Source: Siphonodentalium dalli
Lineage: Eukaryota; Mollusca; Scaphopoda; Gadilida; Siphonodentaliidae
Reading direction: 5' to 3'
Length of the DNA: 64,000 nt
Assembly (NCBI GenBank): GCA_032622095.1
Contig: CP136064.1
Location: 275,985,614 to 276,049,613 of the forward strand
Part shown: piece by piece, positions 34,980 to 47,764 of the stretch
Numbering within the stretch: the first letter of the stretch is position 1
Layout: each line of letters opens with the position of its first letter
The notes under the pieces: generated by a model
Databases searched by the model: none
The model's input: only the letters and a program-made list of their open reading frames with translations
Told to the model about the DNA's origin: nothing
Translations under genes and position numbers: made by a program

Positions 34980-35460
34980 GGGTACGTATTCACTTAAACA
35001 TCAAATACATTTAAGTTTAATTATGTTTGCTGTACACATATAGCTTTTACAGTAACTATTTATGCGGGTACACGTTTACACTTAAACATCCTATATACAT
35101 GTATAGGTTCAATTCTGTTTGCCGCACATACATATTATAATATTCATATGGGTTGTTATACACTTAAAACATCATATAAATGAAAGTAAATATATGTTTG
35201 GTGCATATAAATAGCTTTTAATATTTATTCTTGTACGTTAATTTACACTTCAACATCATCATATACATGTAAGTTCAATACACTTAAACATCCTATACAT
35301 GAAATTATATATCTGTGTGATGCATACAGTTTTTAATATCTGTATGCGGGTACATTAACACTTAAACAACCTATATATCTAAGAAAATCTCGGTTTACTG
35401 CATATACAGCTTTTACTATTTATATGCTGGTTCGTGTGCACTTACTATATGCATGTAAGA
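34980..35460 (+). repeat. degenerate minisatellite, about five to six units
   Basis: CACTTAAACATC, CTATACATGTAAG and GCATATAGCTTTTA recur in order with spacing of about 85-110 bp. Units are strongly diverged, so this is an old array. Confidence 0.7.
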
Positions 35461-35694
35461 ATTCATGTGTCTTTGATGGTTCTTACTGTATTTATCAGTT
35501 GTATAACAATCGCGGCGGGGGATATCGTAATAATGAAAGGTGCCAAATGTTTGCTGTATACTCCCGCGGCTAATTAAATACTAAGTTGAATAACTGTACT
35601 GTTTAATGAAGTATATGATCCGCTCCTTCCATCGTATATCCGTTTCTTTGATTCCATCAAGAAAACCAGCTCCAGCGCGTGTCGTTTGTTTGAA

Positions 35695-35750
35695 GAAACG
35701 AGCCAACACGCGGGTTCGTTTCGCCAACACGCGGGTTCGTTTCGCCAGTC
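35695..35750 (+). repeat. 21-bp tandem duplication
   Basis: GCCAACACGCGGGTTCGTTT is present twice in succession. Confidence 0.9.
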
Positions 35751-36755
35751 ATATATTCGCTTCCGTGATCAAAGGCTGCTCGTTCTGAACCACATCCACG
35801 CGGGCTGATACCATTCTATTGGTTACACTGGTGTAAATGTCTTACATAGGCCTCAGTGCAAACGTTTTAACGTATAGTATTTATAATATAAATCCTAGGT
35901 CCAAAATTTTCTTTAAATCTGAAAGATTAACATTTCCGGAAACTCTTTATGCAAAAAAATCATGTCCGTCTAGCAGGGAATTCGCCTTTAAATCTTATGC
36001 TTTCTTAACTATTGTCAGGACCGCACTAAAGAAATAATGCCATATTTTAGACCACACCACAAAATTCAAACTTCACTACAAAGGGTTAATTCCTGTGCCA
36101 ATGGCTATTTTAACTAGGGAAATCATAGGGAAAAGGTGTGATAATTTTTTATACAAAAAATAAATAAATACACACACATGTAAGGCTATTGACCAATCAG
36201 GGCCCAGTGTCTATTTTATTCTCTCCTACATATCCGTTAGATGTCACCCCGAAACACATTTACACAAGTGTAACCTATTAGTCGAGATGCCACACGGGTG
36301 AATTTTCGCGCCTTGAGTGTAAAAATACACTGTAAACACAATTTATCATAAACATATATATAATTCACAAATTCAAACACAAAATCATTATCTATCCTTT
36401 CTGTAATTATACTAAACACTCAATGTTGAGTAGTTATGGAAAATATCAGATAATCACACGGGTCAAAGATTCCATAAACTCGTTGACTCGGCTCAGACGA
36501 GATGTGAAGCTTTTCAAAGACGGACACTGACTGCGAGCCAGGTCCAACACTCGCTGTGCTGGATTGTGCCATATCGGGTCTTGAGTGGAATTCTCATACA
36601 ACAAATTAAAGACCGCGCTCAAAGGGATACTTATTTATTTGTCTAATTGTTTAACACATGGCATATATAACACACACAATTTTATACAGACAATGGGACA
36701 GGATGACAAGTGCTGGTCTCACTTATGGGAATCCCCTCTTCCATGTAATATGTCT
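35751..36755. other. no feature seen
   Basis: AT-rich intergenic sequence without recognised gene or repeat boundaries. Confidence 0.4.
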
Positions 36756-36759
36756 GTCG

Positions 36760-37065
36760 TCTGCTATGTTTCTAAACACCCCTCCACGTGGACGATTCCA
36801 ATTGTATACTTTTATAACTGAATGGGAGATTCCATTTAGTATATATAGCAAAAGGTTAAATGATTGATTTTGGGATTAACCAACAAGCAAAGGGGCTTAT
36901 ATTAAATTTCCTCTCATTTGTTTTGAGCCAGGCCTTCCCAGTTAACCTTGTTTATACTAACTAGATTATCCCATTCAGTTATAACATTTTACATTGGAAT
37001 ATTATATTATCTAGAGGGGTGGTCAGAAAAATATAAGCAGACGCCAGATAATACAAGACAGTCAA
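36760..37065. mobile_element. two facing partial copies of the CCCTTT-ended MITE
   Basis: The first (36760-36859) ends TTTAGTATATATAGC then AAAAGGTTAA. The second, in opposite orientation, starts TTAACCTTGTTTATACTAAC at 36942. Both include TTATAACTGAATGGGA or its complement. Confidence 0.6.
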
Positions 37066-38195
37066 TGGCTGTGTGGTGGTTCACCTGACTGTAAAGACTG
37101 AGAAGATTGGGACTCTGAAGACTACAACAGTCAGTAATTGTCAAAACCACTTAAGACAAGTAATTCTAAACAGGGACATAGCTGATGGTTCTCAGATGAG
37201 CAAGGCTCTTCACCTTGAAAATTTTAATTGCACACCACGGACAAATATCAAACCCCCTACCATTTTTAAACAAGACAACCAGACCACAGTCCCAAGTTCA
37301 CAAAATTCCCTTTGCACACCCCTCTTAGAATGAAATTTTACAACAGTTACAAGTACTTCAAGCTTTCGAATTTGGAAATTTCCAACCTGACATACCCCCA
37401 TAACGTTAAAATTTGTGGCCATTTTGGTGTTACAGTTTAACCCAAAGTAGGAAAATATGGACTGTTACTGGTTGAAAATTCAAATGTAACACTTTCAGGC
37501 ATAAAATTTCTAACTGTTCGAAAATTTTGATCAAATTAGGGGGGGGGGTCAAAACCCCACCCCTCTACACTTCCACCCCATTGCCCCCCACACAGGCAAC
37601 TTAGAAATCAAGAGGAATCAATACATTATTATACCAGTATCAAAAAGCACAGGTAGGGTGGCTTGTTGATAATTAAATCTCTTATCTCCGTCCCTATTTG
37701 AACAAACGTGAATCCCCATCTATGAGATCCATTCATTTGGTAATTTCAGACGGTAGATTTTAATAGTTGAACTGAACTGAATTTCCTCAAATTTTCTGAA
37801 ATAATCCCAAATCTGAACAAATCTAAACCCCAGTCACCGAAGGACCCTCCATACCAAACATAAGCTAAATAGGCCCGATTGTTCTTGAGAAGAAATTGTT
37901 TTAAAGGGACTCAAAAATAATCGCCATCATGTTGTTGTTGTTGAAATCAGCTGTTTACTGCCTGTTCCTAACGCTTCTATAAACTGCATGCATGGTTTAT
38001 CTCGCCCGATATGCTATAAATAGATTGGGGATATCCATGTGTTCTGTCAAGCATGGTTTCACTGTCAGGATATCGTTAGAAAAAGACTGAGATATATTGA
38101 GCTTAAATTGGCAAAATGCGATCAAATAAGAAGTTTTCGTAAGCGGGAAGATGCCGAAAAATTGGAAAGAGCAACGAATGGTGTGTGTCTTCCGT
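37066..38195. other. intergenic with a dispersed repeat scrap
   Basis: At 37800-37905 AACCCCAGTCACCGAAGGAC and CCTCCATACCAAACATAAGC match 46020-46090, so a fragment of that repeat is present. An 86-codon frame at 37073-37333 has no recognisable domain. Confidence 0.45.
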
Positions 38196-38199
38196 CGTG

Positions 38200-38770
38200 G
38201 TGGATTTTTAATGGGGATTTCCATGCAAATCTGCGGAGCAAAAGTTAAAGAGTTGCACATACTTCTGAGTCAGTGAGTGTGACTTGATGTGGTACTAGAC
38301 AACAGGTATTTATCTGGTGGGTCCGCTTCGTAAATTATAAAATTTTGCTATAAATATATTTTTGAGAATTTTTTTCGGGAATTACGTATCACTTGACCTA
38401 CATAACTTATATTTGTCAGATTCGAAATATCAATAAAATTCAAAAATAAATACACCAACATTATAATTTATAATGGAACAAGTTCCAATTGGACCCGCCA
38501 GTCGTCAGATAAATACACAGGGACGCCAGAGAAGGGGGACATACAGGGGCACTTGCCCCCCCTTGCTGGCCTGACTCAGGTGAGGCCAGTGGGTACCCGA
38601 AAAGTGCCCTCCTGGTTGGTTTGCCCCCTTGCCCTTTGATGCTTCTTGCGTCCCTGTAAATACCTGTTGTTTTCAATACTACATCAAGTCACACTCAGAA
38701 GTATGTGCAACTCTAAATTTTGCTCTGCAGATTTGCATGGAAATCCCCATTCAAAATTGGTCACTTGACC
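38200..38770. repeat. large foldback with interrupted right arm
   Basis: The left arm (about 38205-38345) runs from GGGGATTTCCATGCAAATCT through CACTCACACTGACTTGATG-type sequence to GGTATTTATCTGGTGGGTCC. The right arm carries the complement in two parts, 38460-38517 and 38657-38755. The 139-bp insert between them is a separate element. The left arm alone has a short duplication, AGTCAGTGAGTG. Confidence 0.8.
38518..38656. mobile_element. 139-bp hAT-like MITE nested in the foldback
   Basis: The ends CAGGGACGC and GCGTCCCTG are inverted repeats. TAAATACA (38510-38517) and TAAATACC (38657-38664) flank them, a 7/8 match. An 8-bp target duplication with CAGGG-type ends is the known hAT signature. 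Removing the insert restores the palindromic arm, which supports the boundaries. Confidence 0.82.
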
Positions 38771-39443
38771 TCGAGATCTCTCTTAAACTTAAAGAACAGA
38801 TACAGAAAAGAACATATACAGACGAGATGATGGATCAGTCACATACATGCTGTCTGAGGTAAAGCTCCCAGAAGGAAAGAACAACGACTGGTTAAATACC
38901 ACAAAATAGTCATGGGGGCAAATACAGGCTACAGCCAACAAAATTTGAGGACTGTACGTGTCAGTCAAAATCCGGTGGAGAAGGAGGTGTGTAACAACAC
39001 AGATTCGTTCCAACTTCTGCGTACTAGCAGCTCACAATACGAACACTCCTTCTTTGTTAAAACAACTGTGGAATGGAACCACCTGGAATAGTCGGTTGTT
39101 GATATCAGTGACATTGACGGGTTTCTATCTGCTCTGCGAGGGGAACAACAGTATGGGGTGTTTTCAACAATGCTAACAAGGAACTATTGCTTAACTATTT
39201 ATAATTTATGCTTGTTTATCATATATTATAAATTATTTTTCAATTATTTCGCTTGCTGCTTATATTTATACTCCAAAATCATTTGGATGGCTCAAACAAC
39301 AACATTGTCATTATGGGATATCAATCTAACATGTAATGGCTGATTATGCTTAAGCGTAACTCCATTACGCTTTAAAAGCATAATTGGTTTTTATTGCCTT
39401 ACAGCGTTATATGTAATGGTAGACCTACATGTATCTAACTTAG

Positions 39444-39764
39444 TAAGGCTGAATGGGTCACTCTCACCAAAAATAGTGCTGAAGGGTACACATGATTTGA
39501 AAATGTGCTGAATGGTATACAGGGTTTGAAATGTCGTTCTAAATGACATTTAGATTTCGTATCTGCCATAATTTCTGTTAGAGAATAATTGATTACGTTC
39601 CAATGAACAGAAAATGAACTGAAAACAAACTGCTCATGGGCGTCAGACTTTCAGAAACACAGTTTAAGTAACGGTGTTAGTGGCGATCACAAACCTTCAG
39701 CACATTTTCAAACCATGTGTACCCTTCAGCACTTTTTTTGGTGAGAGTGACCCCTTCAGCCTTA
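39444..39764. mobile_element. 321-bp MITE with about 70-bp inverted repeats
   Basis: TAAGGCTGAATGGGTCACTC at the left and its near-complement ending GACCCCTTCAGCCTTA at the right form arms of about 70 bp. CACCAAAAATAGTGCTGAAG and its complement lie within them. The left arm has an internal repeat of TGCTGAAKGGTAYACA. No coding frame. Confidence 0.85.
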
Positions 39765-40197
39765 GAAAGGTTTAATGTTCTGGGCTAAGATGGTAAAAAT
39801 GGTAAAAAATAGTTGTTTCCTCATAGAATCTCCACATATATATTCAGACAGACAGATGGGGAGGGGTGTTGAAAAATGCTTTGGGAAAACAATTGTAAAG
39901 AGGGAAAGAAATTGGTTGCGGGGGTGGGTGAATCGCAGAAATGGTAAAATGTAAAAAAGTATCATATGTGTCTGAATATATATTACCCCCCCCCCCCACC
40001 TCCAGAGCAAATTGAAATAAATTTAAATCCATATACCCTGTTTTTCTCATGTTTTTTTTTTTTGTGTTTTGTTGAATAAAATTAACTTATGACTGAGATT
40101 ACTCCTTCAGTCTTGATACTTTTCCAAAAATGCCATTTTTTGGCATTTTTGTCTGTTTAACAAATGTTGGGGCATAAATAGAAAAAACAACCAGTCA

Positions 40198-40605
40198 TGC
40201 TTATGCATTCTTTTATATATATGAATCTCGCATATATACAATCTTAAATATAAGAGACTGCACTGGCTTAGAAGTTCAATATAAGTATTGTTAGCTTAAT
40301 GCATTCTCTTAATATATATGCAAGGCATCCTATTGGAGACTCGCATATATAAGAGAATGCATTGGCACAAGTTTTCAAAAAATTTCATGAAGCTCCAATT
40401 ATGGAAGGATTAATCATAAATAATGGTCTCCCATATGGCAGGTTGTAAATATAAAAGAATGCACTGGCTTGCATGGTCAAGATAAATGTTGTTAGGCCAA
40501 TGAATTCTCTTAAATATGTGAGTCTGCCTATGGGAGACTGTCATATATAAGAGAATGCATTGGTACAGTGTTTTCGCTAAATTTCAGGAAGCTCCAGTCA
40601 TGAAA
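40198..40605. mobile_element. cluster of three degenerate ATATATGCGAG hairpins
   Basis: Hairpin modules lie at about 40198-40272, 40295-40371 and 40490-40563, with GTTAGGCCAATG or GTTAGCTTAATG preceding two of them. ATTTCATGAAGCTCCAATTA and ATTTCAGGAAGCTCCAGTCA follow the second and third. The cluster therefore looks like two nested or tandem copies of the composite element. Confidence 0.7.
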
Positions 40606-43264
40606 TGTGCAAAATTATTTAGAACACTTTAAATTGTAAAACGATAGCATCACAATGTGTTTGGAAATCCCTTCACAGTTTGTAAGTCTAACATATAATT
40701 TGTTCAAAAATAGTTTTGTCTTCACCATAGACTAATAAGAAATCATGTTTTGTACACAATCTAGTCAGAAAATTACTAAAACTATGAACAAGCTGTTAAT
40801 TTTTGTTCTAGTTTTTGAAATACCTGACCATCATATATTGAATTTGGCTCAGTGTGATACACTCCAATTCTTGAAGACACACAACTTGAAAAACCCTTAC
40901 TCTTACAGATGGATTAATCATTATCTCTTTCTATAACAAGTATTTTATAGTTTCCTGTGTATAACATCATAAATATGAATCGAAGACCCCTGTCTGGAAA
41001 CACTTCTATCAATTAGTATTATAATATGCATACAATCAATGTCCAGTATTTTAGGGCTCGTGTTTATTGGAACTTTTTCTAAAAAAAATAGGAACAAATA
41101 TATATCCCACTTAATTCTCGCATTAAAAAATACATATTGATTTAAAATCAATATTAATTGATAGTAACATTTCCAGACAGGTATCTCCGGCTTATTTTTA
41201 TTATTTTTTATAACCAGTAAACTATACAACACATGTAGTCGGTCTCACAACTGGGCTCTTTAGGGAATATCCAACCACTTTCTGTTTGATACTGATTCAA
41301 GAGTACTTTTCGATGAGAAATTCAGTGGTGCCGACCGATTTTCGATAAAAGGGGCCCAAATTTTATTTTTAAGGGCCTGAACCCCAATTTTGGGGTTCAG
41401 CTCTTTTTTCTCAAAGTTGACCCTCCAATTATAATTTTAATGTCCTATATGGATTAATGCCACATAGAGATATCATTTCTAATACTTTCTATAGCATTTT
41501 AGAACGGGATTGACCTTCAAGGAGCTCTTGACCCTGAAAATCCAAAATGGCCGACTTCAAAATTACAAAAATTGAGCAAAGTCAAGAATAATTAAAATAG
41601 TGCAACATATAGAGTTTTTTTTTCAACTTTAAAGTATCGGCACCATTGTGCTTCCACTCATGAGTGTTCAACAAGGTTTTGGATGGAATGTATTGGCCGT
41701 AGATTGAAAAACTGACATTTTCTCAATAACCAAGATTTTGACAAAATCATAAATTTTATGGTAATTGATTAGTAGTGCAAAGACTGGTGCAAACAATGGT
41801 AGCTAATGATATGATATGAATAAATACATATATTTATGAGTAGTTCATCCTTTTTATATTGATTTCACTGCCTTTGATATGAGATGGCTGCCAAAATGGC
41901 TATAGATGGGATGACATATATCACATTGATATCATTGTCAATGAGCGCAATGTGGCAGTTCATTTAAACTATAGCTAACAGGAGAGCAGTATGTCTTTTA
42001 TGGTATTCTACTGTTGAATTGCATATCAGTTTGAAATTTATTTTAATAAGTAAGGGTTATAGAGCAAGTTCTTTTGTCAGATCAATTGAGTCGAAGGCGA
42101 GATTTATTCTCGTATAGAACTATCCGCATTCTCTGATCGAGCACAATTGACCATGCACAATTGTATTAGCTGGAAATCACTGCTGAGAATGTATTGACCC
42201 TGACACACAACACATGCCCTTCCCGGCTTTGAACATACCTTGGAAATTGGTGTGCTTTACCAAAACTCAGGAAACAATTGGGCTCTAATCAACCGAAATG
42301 TAGAGATTGAACATGGTTTTCAAAATTTGTTATCAACATTTAGCAGCTGATCTGATTTAAGTGACCAAGCTATGGAACATGCTCAACACTTTTACTAAAT
42401 TGAATGACCATCTCTTTGCATCATAAAGCAACCACATGTTGTGATCTTAAAATGGGTATTGCATCTGTGCATAGTAAAAACATGTTGTAATCAGATGAGA
42501 GATGACCATATACATGTATACCAGTATATATTTCAGAAGTAATCATTGACAACTCATCTCACAAAAAGATTTAGGAAATAATGGAATCATCACTATTCAA
42601 TCAATAGTAGAATGAGCCTTTGGCAGTCCCACTTTTTTTTTTGGATTGGCCAAGATAGTTGCAGCAGTTGCAGGATGAAGAAGATGATGGTCTATAATTT
42701 CACTAACATAATTCTTCATAATAGCTAAAAGCCCTCATAACTACCATTTTAAAGATATTTTCATTTTCAATACCACCCAAGGTTAAGCGGTCCTGCTAAT
42801 TTTATATCATCATGATGGGTACTGCTAGATTGCTATGATGTTTGTAGGTCAAAGCGATTCTGTGTAGAAAGAGTACCATCAGTTTACCTAAAGTTGGTAA
42901 TTTTTACATAGTTTGGCTAATCCGAGCGATTTATGCAAAAGCCAGAGTCTGTATGAAACATTCAGAAACATATATATTTCAAAATATTTAATTAATAATG
43001 TGTACGCTGATGTTTGGTAAACAACAGGAATAGTCATCTCAATTGTGGCAAGTTTGTAACAACCAGCATTCATTATATTTCACAATATACATGTTTTTTA
43101 ATGTTTTCCACATGTAGTAGTTTATCCTCGATTTGTTCAGATCGCTTTGCTCCACCTGAGTATGATAGCAAATTTGTTAGCATCATCACTTAACTTGGGA
43201 TGAATACTGCCATATGAATATATTGAGACATATAGGGCAGTGGAAAATAATGGTTGAGTCTTTT
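40606..43264. other. intergenic, no gene seen
   Basis: AT-rich sequence with frames up to 95 codons and no recognised domain. A short inverted repeat AACCCCAATTTTGGGGTT lies near 41390. Confidence 0.45.
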
Positions 43265-43764
43265 TATATGCCAGTTTGAAAAATCAGTCGTATTATGTAA
43301 ATGGTTTTGTCATCCGTCCATCCACTTTTGGTTTCCGTATGATAACTTTAGATTGAATGAGTGAGCTGAACCAAATTTTGTATCTTAGTTTACCATACCA
43401 AAATACAGATCAAGTTCGAATATGGATTATCAGTTATGACCCTTTTTCGACTTATATTTTACCTCATATGCATGCGGTTTCCAGATGATAACTTTAGATT
43501 GAATCAATTGAACTGAACCAAATTTGGTCCATTAGTTTACGACCCCAAAATACAGATCAAGATCGAATATGGGTTTCATCCGCATGATTTTGACTGAGTT
43601 ATGCCCCTTTTTCGATTTAGATTTTACCTGATATGCAGTTTCCAGATAACTTTAGATTGAATCGATTGAACTGAACCAAATTTGGTATACGGATCTGTCT
43701 TAACATGCCCCACTCTACTCCAAAAACGGGCATATTATGCCATGCCCCGACGGCATGCTTTTGT
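43265..43764 (+). repeat. dispersed element with tandem units, copy 2
   Basis: Same order as 30725-31295: GTCGTATTATGTAAATGG, units starting GGTTTCCGTATGATAAC, and tail CCCCACTCTACTCC followed by AAACGGGCATATTATGCCA. The units have more deletions than copy 1. Confidence 0.85.
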
Positions 43765-45480
43765 CTAAATATAATTCTAGAACAGTTGTTGAAAATTGAC
43801 ACCATACCGTCTTGCACTCTTGGTGTGATAAGTGTCATGTTTATTTAGGAGTATGGACATGCAGTACACCAGTCTCATGCAAATTAGATGGGCTCTGCAC
43901 TAGTAACATCTGGGCTCCTGGGACCTATTAATATTGACAATGCAACACAAATGAAAAAATACATAGTAACTTTCCTCAAACTAGAATATAACCTGACAGT
44001 CACAGTGTTAGAATCAGTGTTGTATATGTAGGCATGGCCATAGTATGTTTTTTGAAAGACTGCAGAGAGCAGACCATAAATTTTACAAGAATAGTTACTG
44101 CATATACATCACATAACTAAAACAACTGACACTGAGTCAATTTAAAGTGATCAAATGAAAAAATCAAATTGTGCTAGTATAATGGAGATCTATATTGAAT
44201 TACAACATTCACTGATCAACAAAAACATCTGCCAATATGGCATTGCATTCTGAATTTCAAGCCCATAAACCTAGACACTTTAGAATCAAACTTGCCAAAA
44301 TAAGATTCCATAACCCTCACATGAACTGACTTTAATGGTTGAACACAAGGAATGATGCATTTGTAGTTTTGAACAGGACACTATCTTTTAATATTACTGC
44401 AATTGCTTTCTTTCTTATGACTTGTTTTCTTACAAACTCCCAAATTTGAACCAGAAACAATTTAGGCCAAAAATACATATACGTGTACATATCCATATAT
44501 GTTCAAATTAATAATAAAAAAACACTAAATCAGGATATAAGTATAGATGATTATGCTGGGCAAGCCATTATTTGTTCTACAATAATGTACATGTTATGGA
44601 AATAGTAGAACCGTTATTCAAAATGGCAGTGATGACATGCGGCCAATCAAAATTGCTATGGGTCTGATAAAGACACAACCTGCTTAACTACAGAATCATA
44701 CATATTGATTGAATTGTATTAACTCAACATTTACTAATCCTACTTGCTGAGTATAATTTAATTGAACATTAGAATACCACAGGGGTGGCACCAGAAAATC
44801 CCCGACAGGGGAGCTGTGCTCCCCGACAGGGGGGCTACACTAAATTACACCATATTGCCTGCTGGTATGTGAAATGAGCGCACATAGTGTGTGTGGCGAA
44901 CCAATGAACAAAACCACATTGAAGTAATTATAGTCTCTTAGCTGGAGCCTGGATAATTCTAATAGATCTGCAGTTGTTATGGTTGATGAACATTATCACA
45001 TATGTCAATAATAACACATATATTATGGTTGTGTCAATTAAACTTGAATTAAGGCTTCCCCATACTAATATTTGACCTAGCTGAGACAAGTCAGTGGCCA
45101 TACTGTAGGTACTCAATGGTTCTATAGACCAGTGTGGCCATTGTGACGAATGCCAGAGTAGCCAGCAATGATAAAGCACACATGTTTCAATAGATTTTCA
45201 TTACCACTAAAACGCTGATGGTGTAACAGTACAGGGGAATACCCCCGGATTTAATGGGAACATTTGCCATGAATATTTTGTGTGGGATATATTGGGGTTT
45301 GAGAACAATAATTTGTTTTGATTTTATTTTAATGACACACACTGGCATCAGTTCACACCTGTCAGCCTGATAACATCTCAATTGATGACTGTGTATTTAT
45401 ATTAACTCTCTCTCTCTGTCTGTAGCTAATACAATTTACTGAATCTGCTGGTGGGATAGATCCTGTGAGTTAGGAGATGA
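43765..45480. other. intergenic, no gene seen
   Basis: Only a short tandem CCCCGACAGGGG pair (about 44802-44835) and a CT tract (45407-45418) stand out. Confidence 0.45.
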
Positions 45481-45519
45481 TATGGGGTGGGAAGCTGTTG
45501 GTTGGGGGACAGGGTGGTG

Positions 45520-45771
45520 GTCTGGGTCATGTGTGTGTGTGTGTGTGTATGTGAGTGTGTCAACCCAACTCTGTGAGGACATTCATATAGTAAAACAATG
45601 TCCTCACAATGTTAACAATTTTTTCCCTTAAGGCGACGGAAATTTGTATTTTTTGATTTTTATGTTACAAAGATTGCCGTTATTTCGTTAAAGGTACCCT
45701 CCGAGGTCCTCACAACTACGGTATTGTTTGAATTTCTAAAGAAATGTCCCCACACCATATGTAATACAAAC

Positions 45772-45814
<43 letters not shown>

Positions 45815-45815
45815 G
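45520..45815. repeat. dispersed ATGTCC-TCACAAT repeat between TG tracts
   Basis: TG tracts at 45531-45548 and 45777-45810 flank sequence including GTCCTCACAATGTTAACAAT, TTAAGGCGACGGAAATTTG and CCGTTATTTCGTTAAAG. It resembles the spacer at 23463-23663 (TGCCCCACAATTTCCAAC, GCGACGAAATTTACATTT, CGTTATTTCGTTATATC). Confidence 0.6.
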
Positions 45816-45989
45816 GGGGTGATGGAAAGGAAAAGTGTCCATGATTTCATTAAAGATTTTCATAACTCAGCGGATGTTACAACGGTGTCAGTTTTTCAAA
45901 TTGTTAAAAATGTTAAAAAAAAAAATTTTCAAGGAGTTCAATCTGAATTTTGTTTTTGTTTTTTGAGTTATGTCCCTGGGTCCACACCT

Positions 45990-46355
45990 ATTTGACCCAG
46001 TGACCTCATTTGAACAAATCTGAACCCCAGTCATTCAAGGACCCTCCATACCAAATATAAGCTAAATCGGCCCAATGGTTCTAGACAAGAAGTCGTTATA
46101 AGAATTACCAAGGAGGAATATTGTTATGGCCCTGGTTTCGCAACTAATTGACCTGGTGACCTCATTTGAACAAATCTGAATGTGAGTCACCAAGGAAACA
46201 TCCACATCTAATATGAACCCATTCGGTCTTATGGTTCCGAAGAAGATGTTTAAAGAATTATTGACGGACGGATGGACGGATGGACGGACAGACGGACGAC
46301 GGACGAGGAGTGGTGACTATAGCTCCACTGGAGACTTCGTCTCAGGTGAGCTAAA
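45990..46355 (+). repeat. dispersed GACGGACGG-tailed repeat
   Basis: Two internal units start GACCTCATTTGAACAAATCT (46004, 46160). The end has a GGACGGAT/GACGGACG tract (46264-46305) followed by GACTTCGTCTCAGGTGAGCT. Repeats with this kind of GACG tract and CAGGTGAGCTAAA end are common in mollusc genomes (recollection, not checked). Confidence 0.7.
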
Positions 46356-46364
46356 CAGTGCAGG

Positions 46365-46495
46365 AGTCCAATTTATTGGATGGAAATGTTCAGAACTTCA
46401 GATAAGAAGTTCAACAAACGATGTCGTTTGCTGAACTTATTATCTGAACATTTCCCAATGGATAACTACTCATCCATGAGTATTTAGTATAGACA
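46365..46495 (+). mobile_element. CCCTTT-ended MITE, partial right end
   Basis: GAACTTATTATCTGAACATT and CCATGAGTATTTAGTATAGA match the 68-bp unit at 51.5 kb. Preceding GAACTTCAGATAAGAAGTTC is a short palindrome. Confidence 0.65.
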
Positions 46496-46499
46496 GAGT

Positions 46500-47275
46500 G
46501 ATTCAAGATGTGTATTGTTAACGCAGTGCGTGTCTTCAATCTAACGTTTAAATAAAACATATCAGCATATTATAGGAGTTTAGTTATTCACCTTACGTCC
46601 ACGATAAATTGCGTTCCATGCCTAATGATTGATTCATGTGTGAGTATAATGTACCTGTTCATATGAACACTACGATTCGCAAAGCAGAGCACTACACTCT
46701 GGGTCAAGTAGGACGTCTTTTACTGCAATCTCCACATCAATTGTGAAGAGTGAGAGACAATCATCTTAACTTATCCGAGTACTTCTATCGCCTGATCGCT
46801 GCCGTAAAGTTAAGATGATACACGTGGTCATAAATGTCTTCATAAACGTCTTGTTATCTGCCAGCAAACCTAAGGGGCTATATCCTTACACAATGAGAAC
46901 CATTAATGTGCTGGCACCTTATGAATAAACACGTTGTTCTATTTAGTTTCATAATAAAGACCTTCGCATGTTGAATTTATCATAATGATTTGCAAACATC
47001 TTGTTCAAAAGATGCAGCAACACCGCGTCTCTGTTCTATGTCTAACTAACGGAGGTGAAACCGGCCAATTCGCACAATTGAGGCAATGTGCCAGATATAT
47101 AACGGAATCTGTATGCACATTGATGATAAACTAGTAAACGCATGGGCATGGTGAACGGTTGCTGTTGGGTAACACGCGGCCACTGTTACTAGATATGTCC
47201 AGATTTGGTGAACAAAATATTTTGTTATGAATTTGTAACCGAGTTAGAGGGGTTACAAGTAAAAAATGCGACGTG
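46500..47275. other. no feature seen
   Basis: AT-rich intergenic sequence. CATCTTAACTTATC near 46764 and AAGTTAAGATGATA near 46806 form a small inverted repeat. Confidence 0.4.
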
Positions 47276-47279
47276 TTTT

Positions 47280-47547
47280 TTGTTACATAGTTACAAATGC
47301 TTATCAGAGAATTACTCCAACTAGAAAAATGAAAATATTTCACCCATCCTTGTTTAAAAATGGTTACATAGTTACATTTTCAAGTCGTTTCAAAAACGCG
47401 ACGTGTTTTTTGTTATATAGTTACATTTGGAAGTCGTTTCAAAAATGCGACGTGTTTTGTAACCCTTTTTAAACAAGGACGGGTGAAATATTTTCATTTT
47501 TCTAGTTGGAGTAATTCTCTGATTTCCAAATGTAACTATGTAACAAA
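47280..47547. repeat. foldback with 80-bp arms and tandem GTTACATAGTTAC motifs
   Basis: The arms 47280-47362 and 47468-47547 are complementary through CAGAGAATTACTCCAACTAG and TTTCACCCATCCTTG. The loop contains two further GTTACATAGTTACATTT units with GCGACGTGTTTTTTG between them. Related GGTTAC scraps extend from about 47180 to 47760, so the full element may be about 580 bp. Confidence 0.8.
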
Positions 47548-47764
47548 AACAACTTCACTCCAAATTCCAAAAAAAATAAAATAGGGCGCATTTGTAACCG
47601 GGTTACTGGTCGGAGCTAACACACTACTTGTTACTGGTCGGACTTCTTAATGTAACTCCAAATGCCAAAAAAAATAAAATTAGGGCTCACATGTAACCCA
47701 GTAACTGGTTACAAATGCGTCGTATTTTTTATGCACCAAAATCTGTCATATATGACTGTTACTA

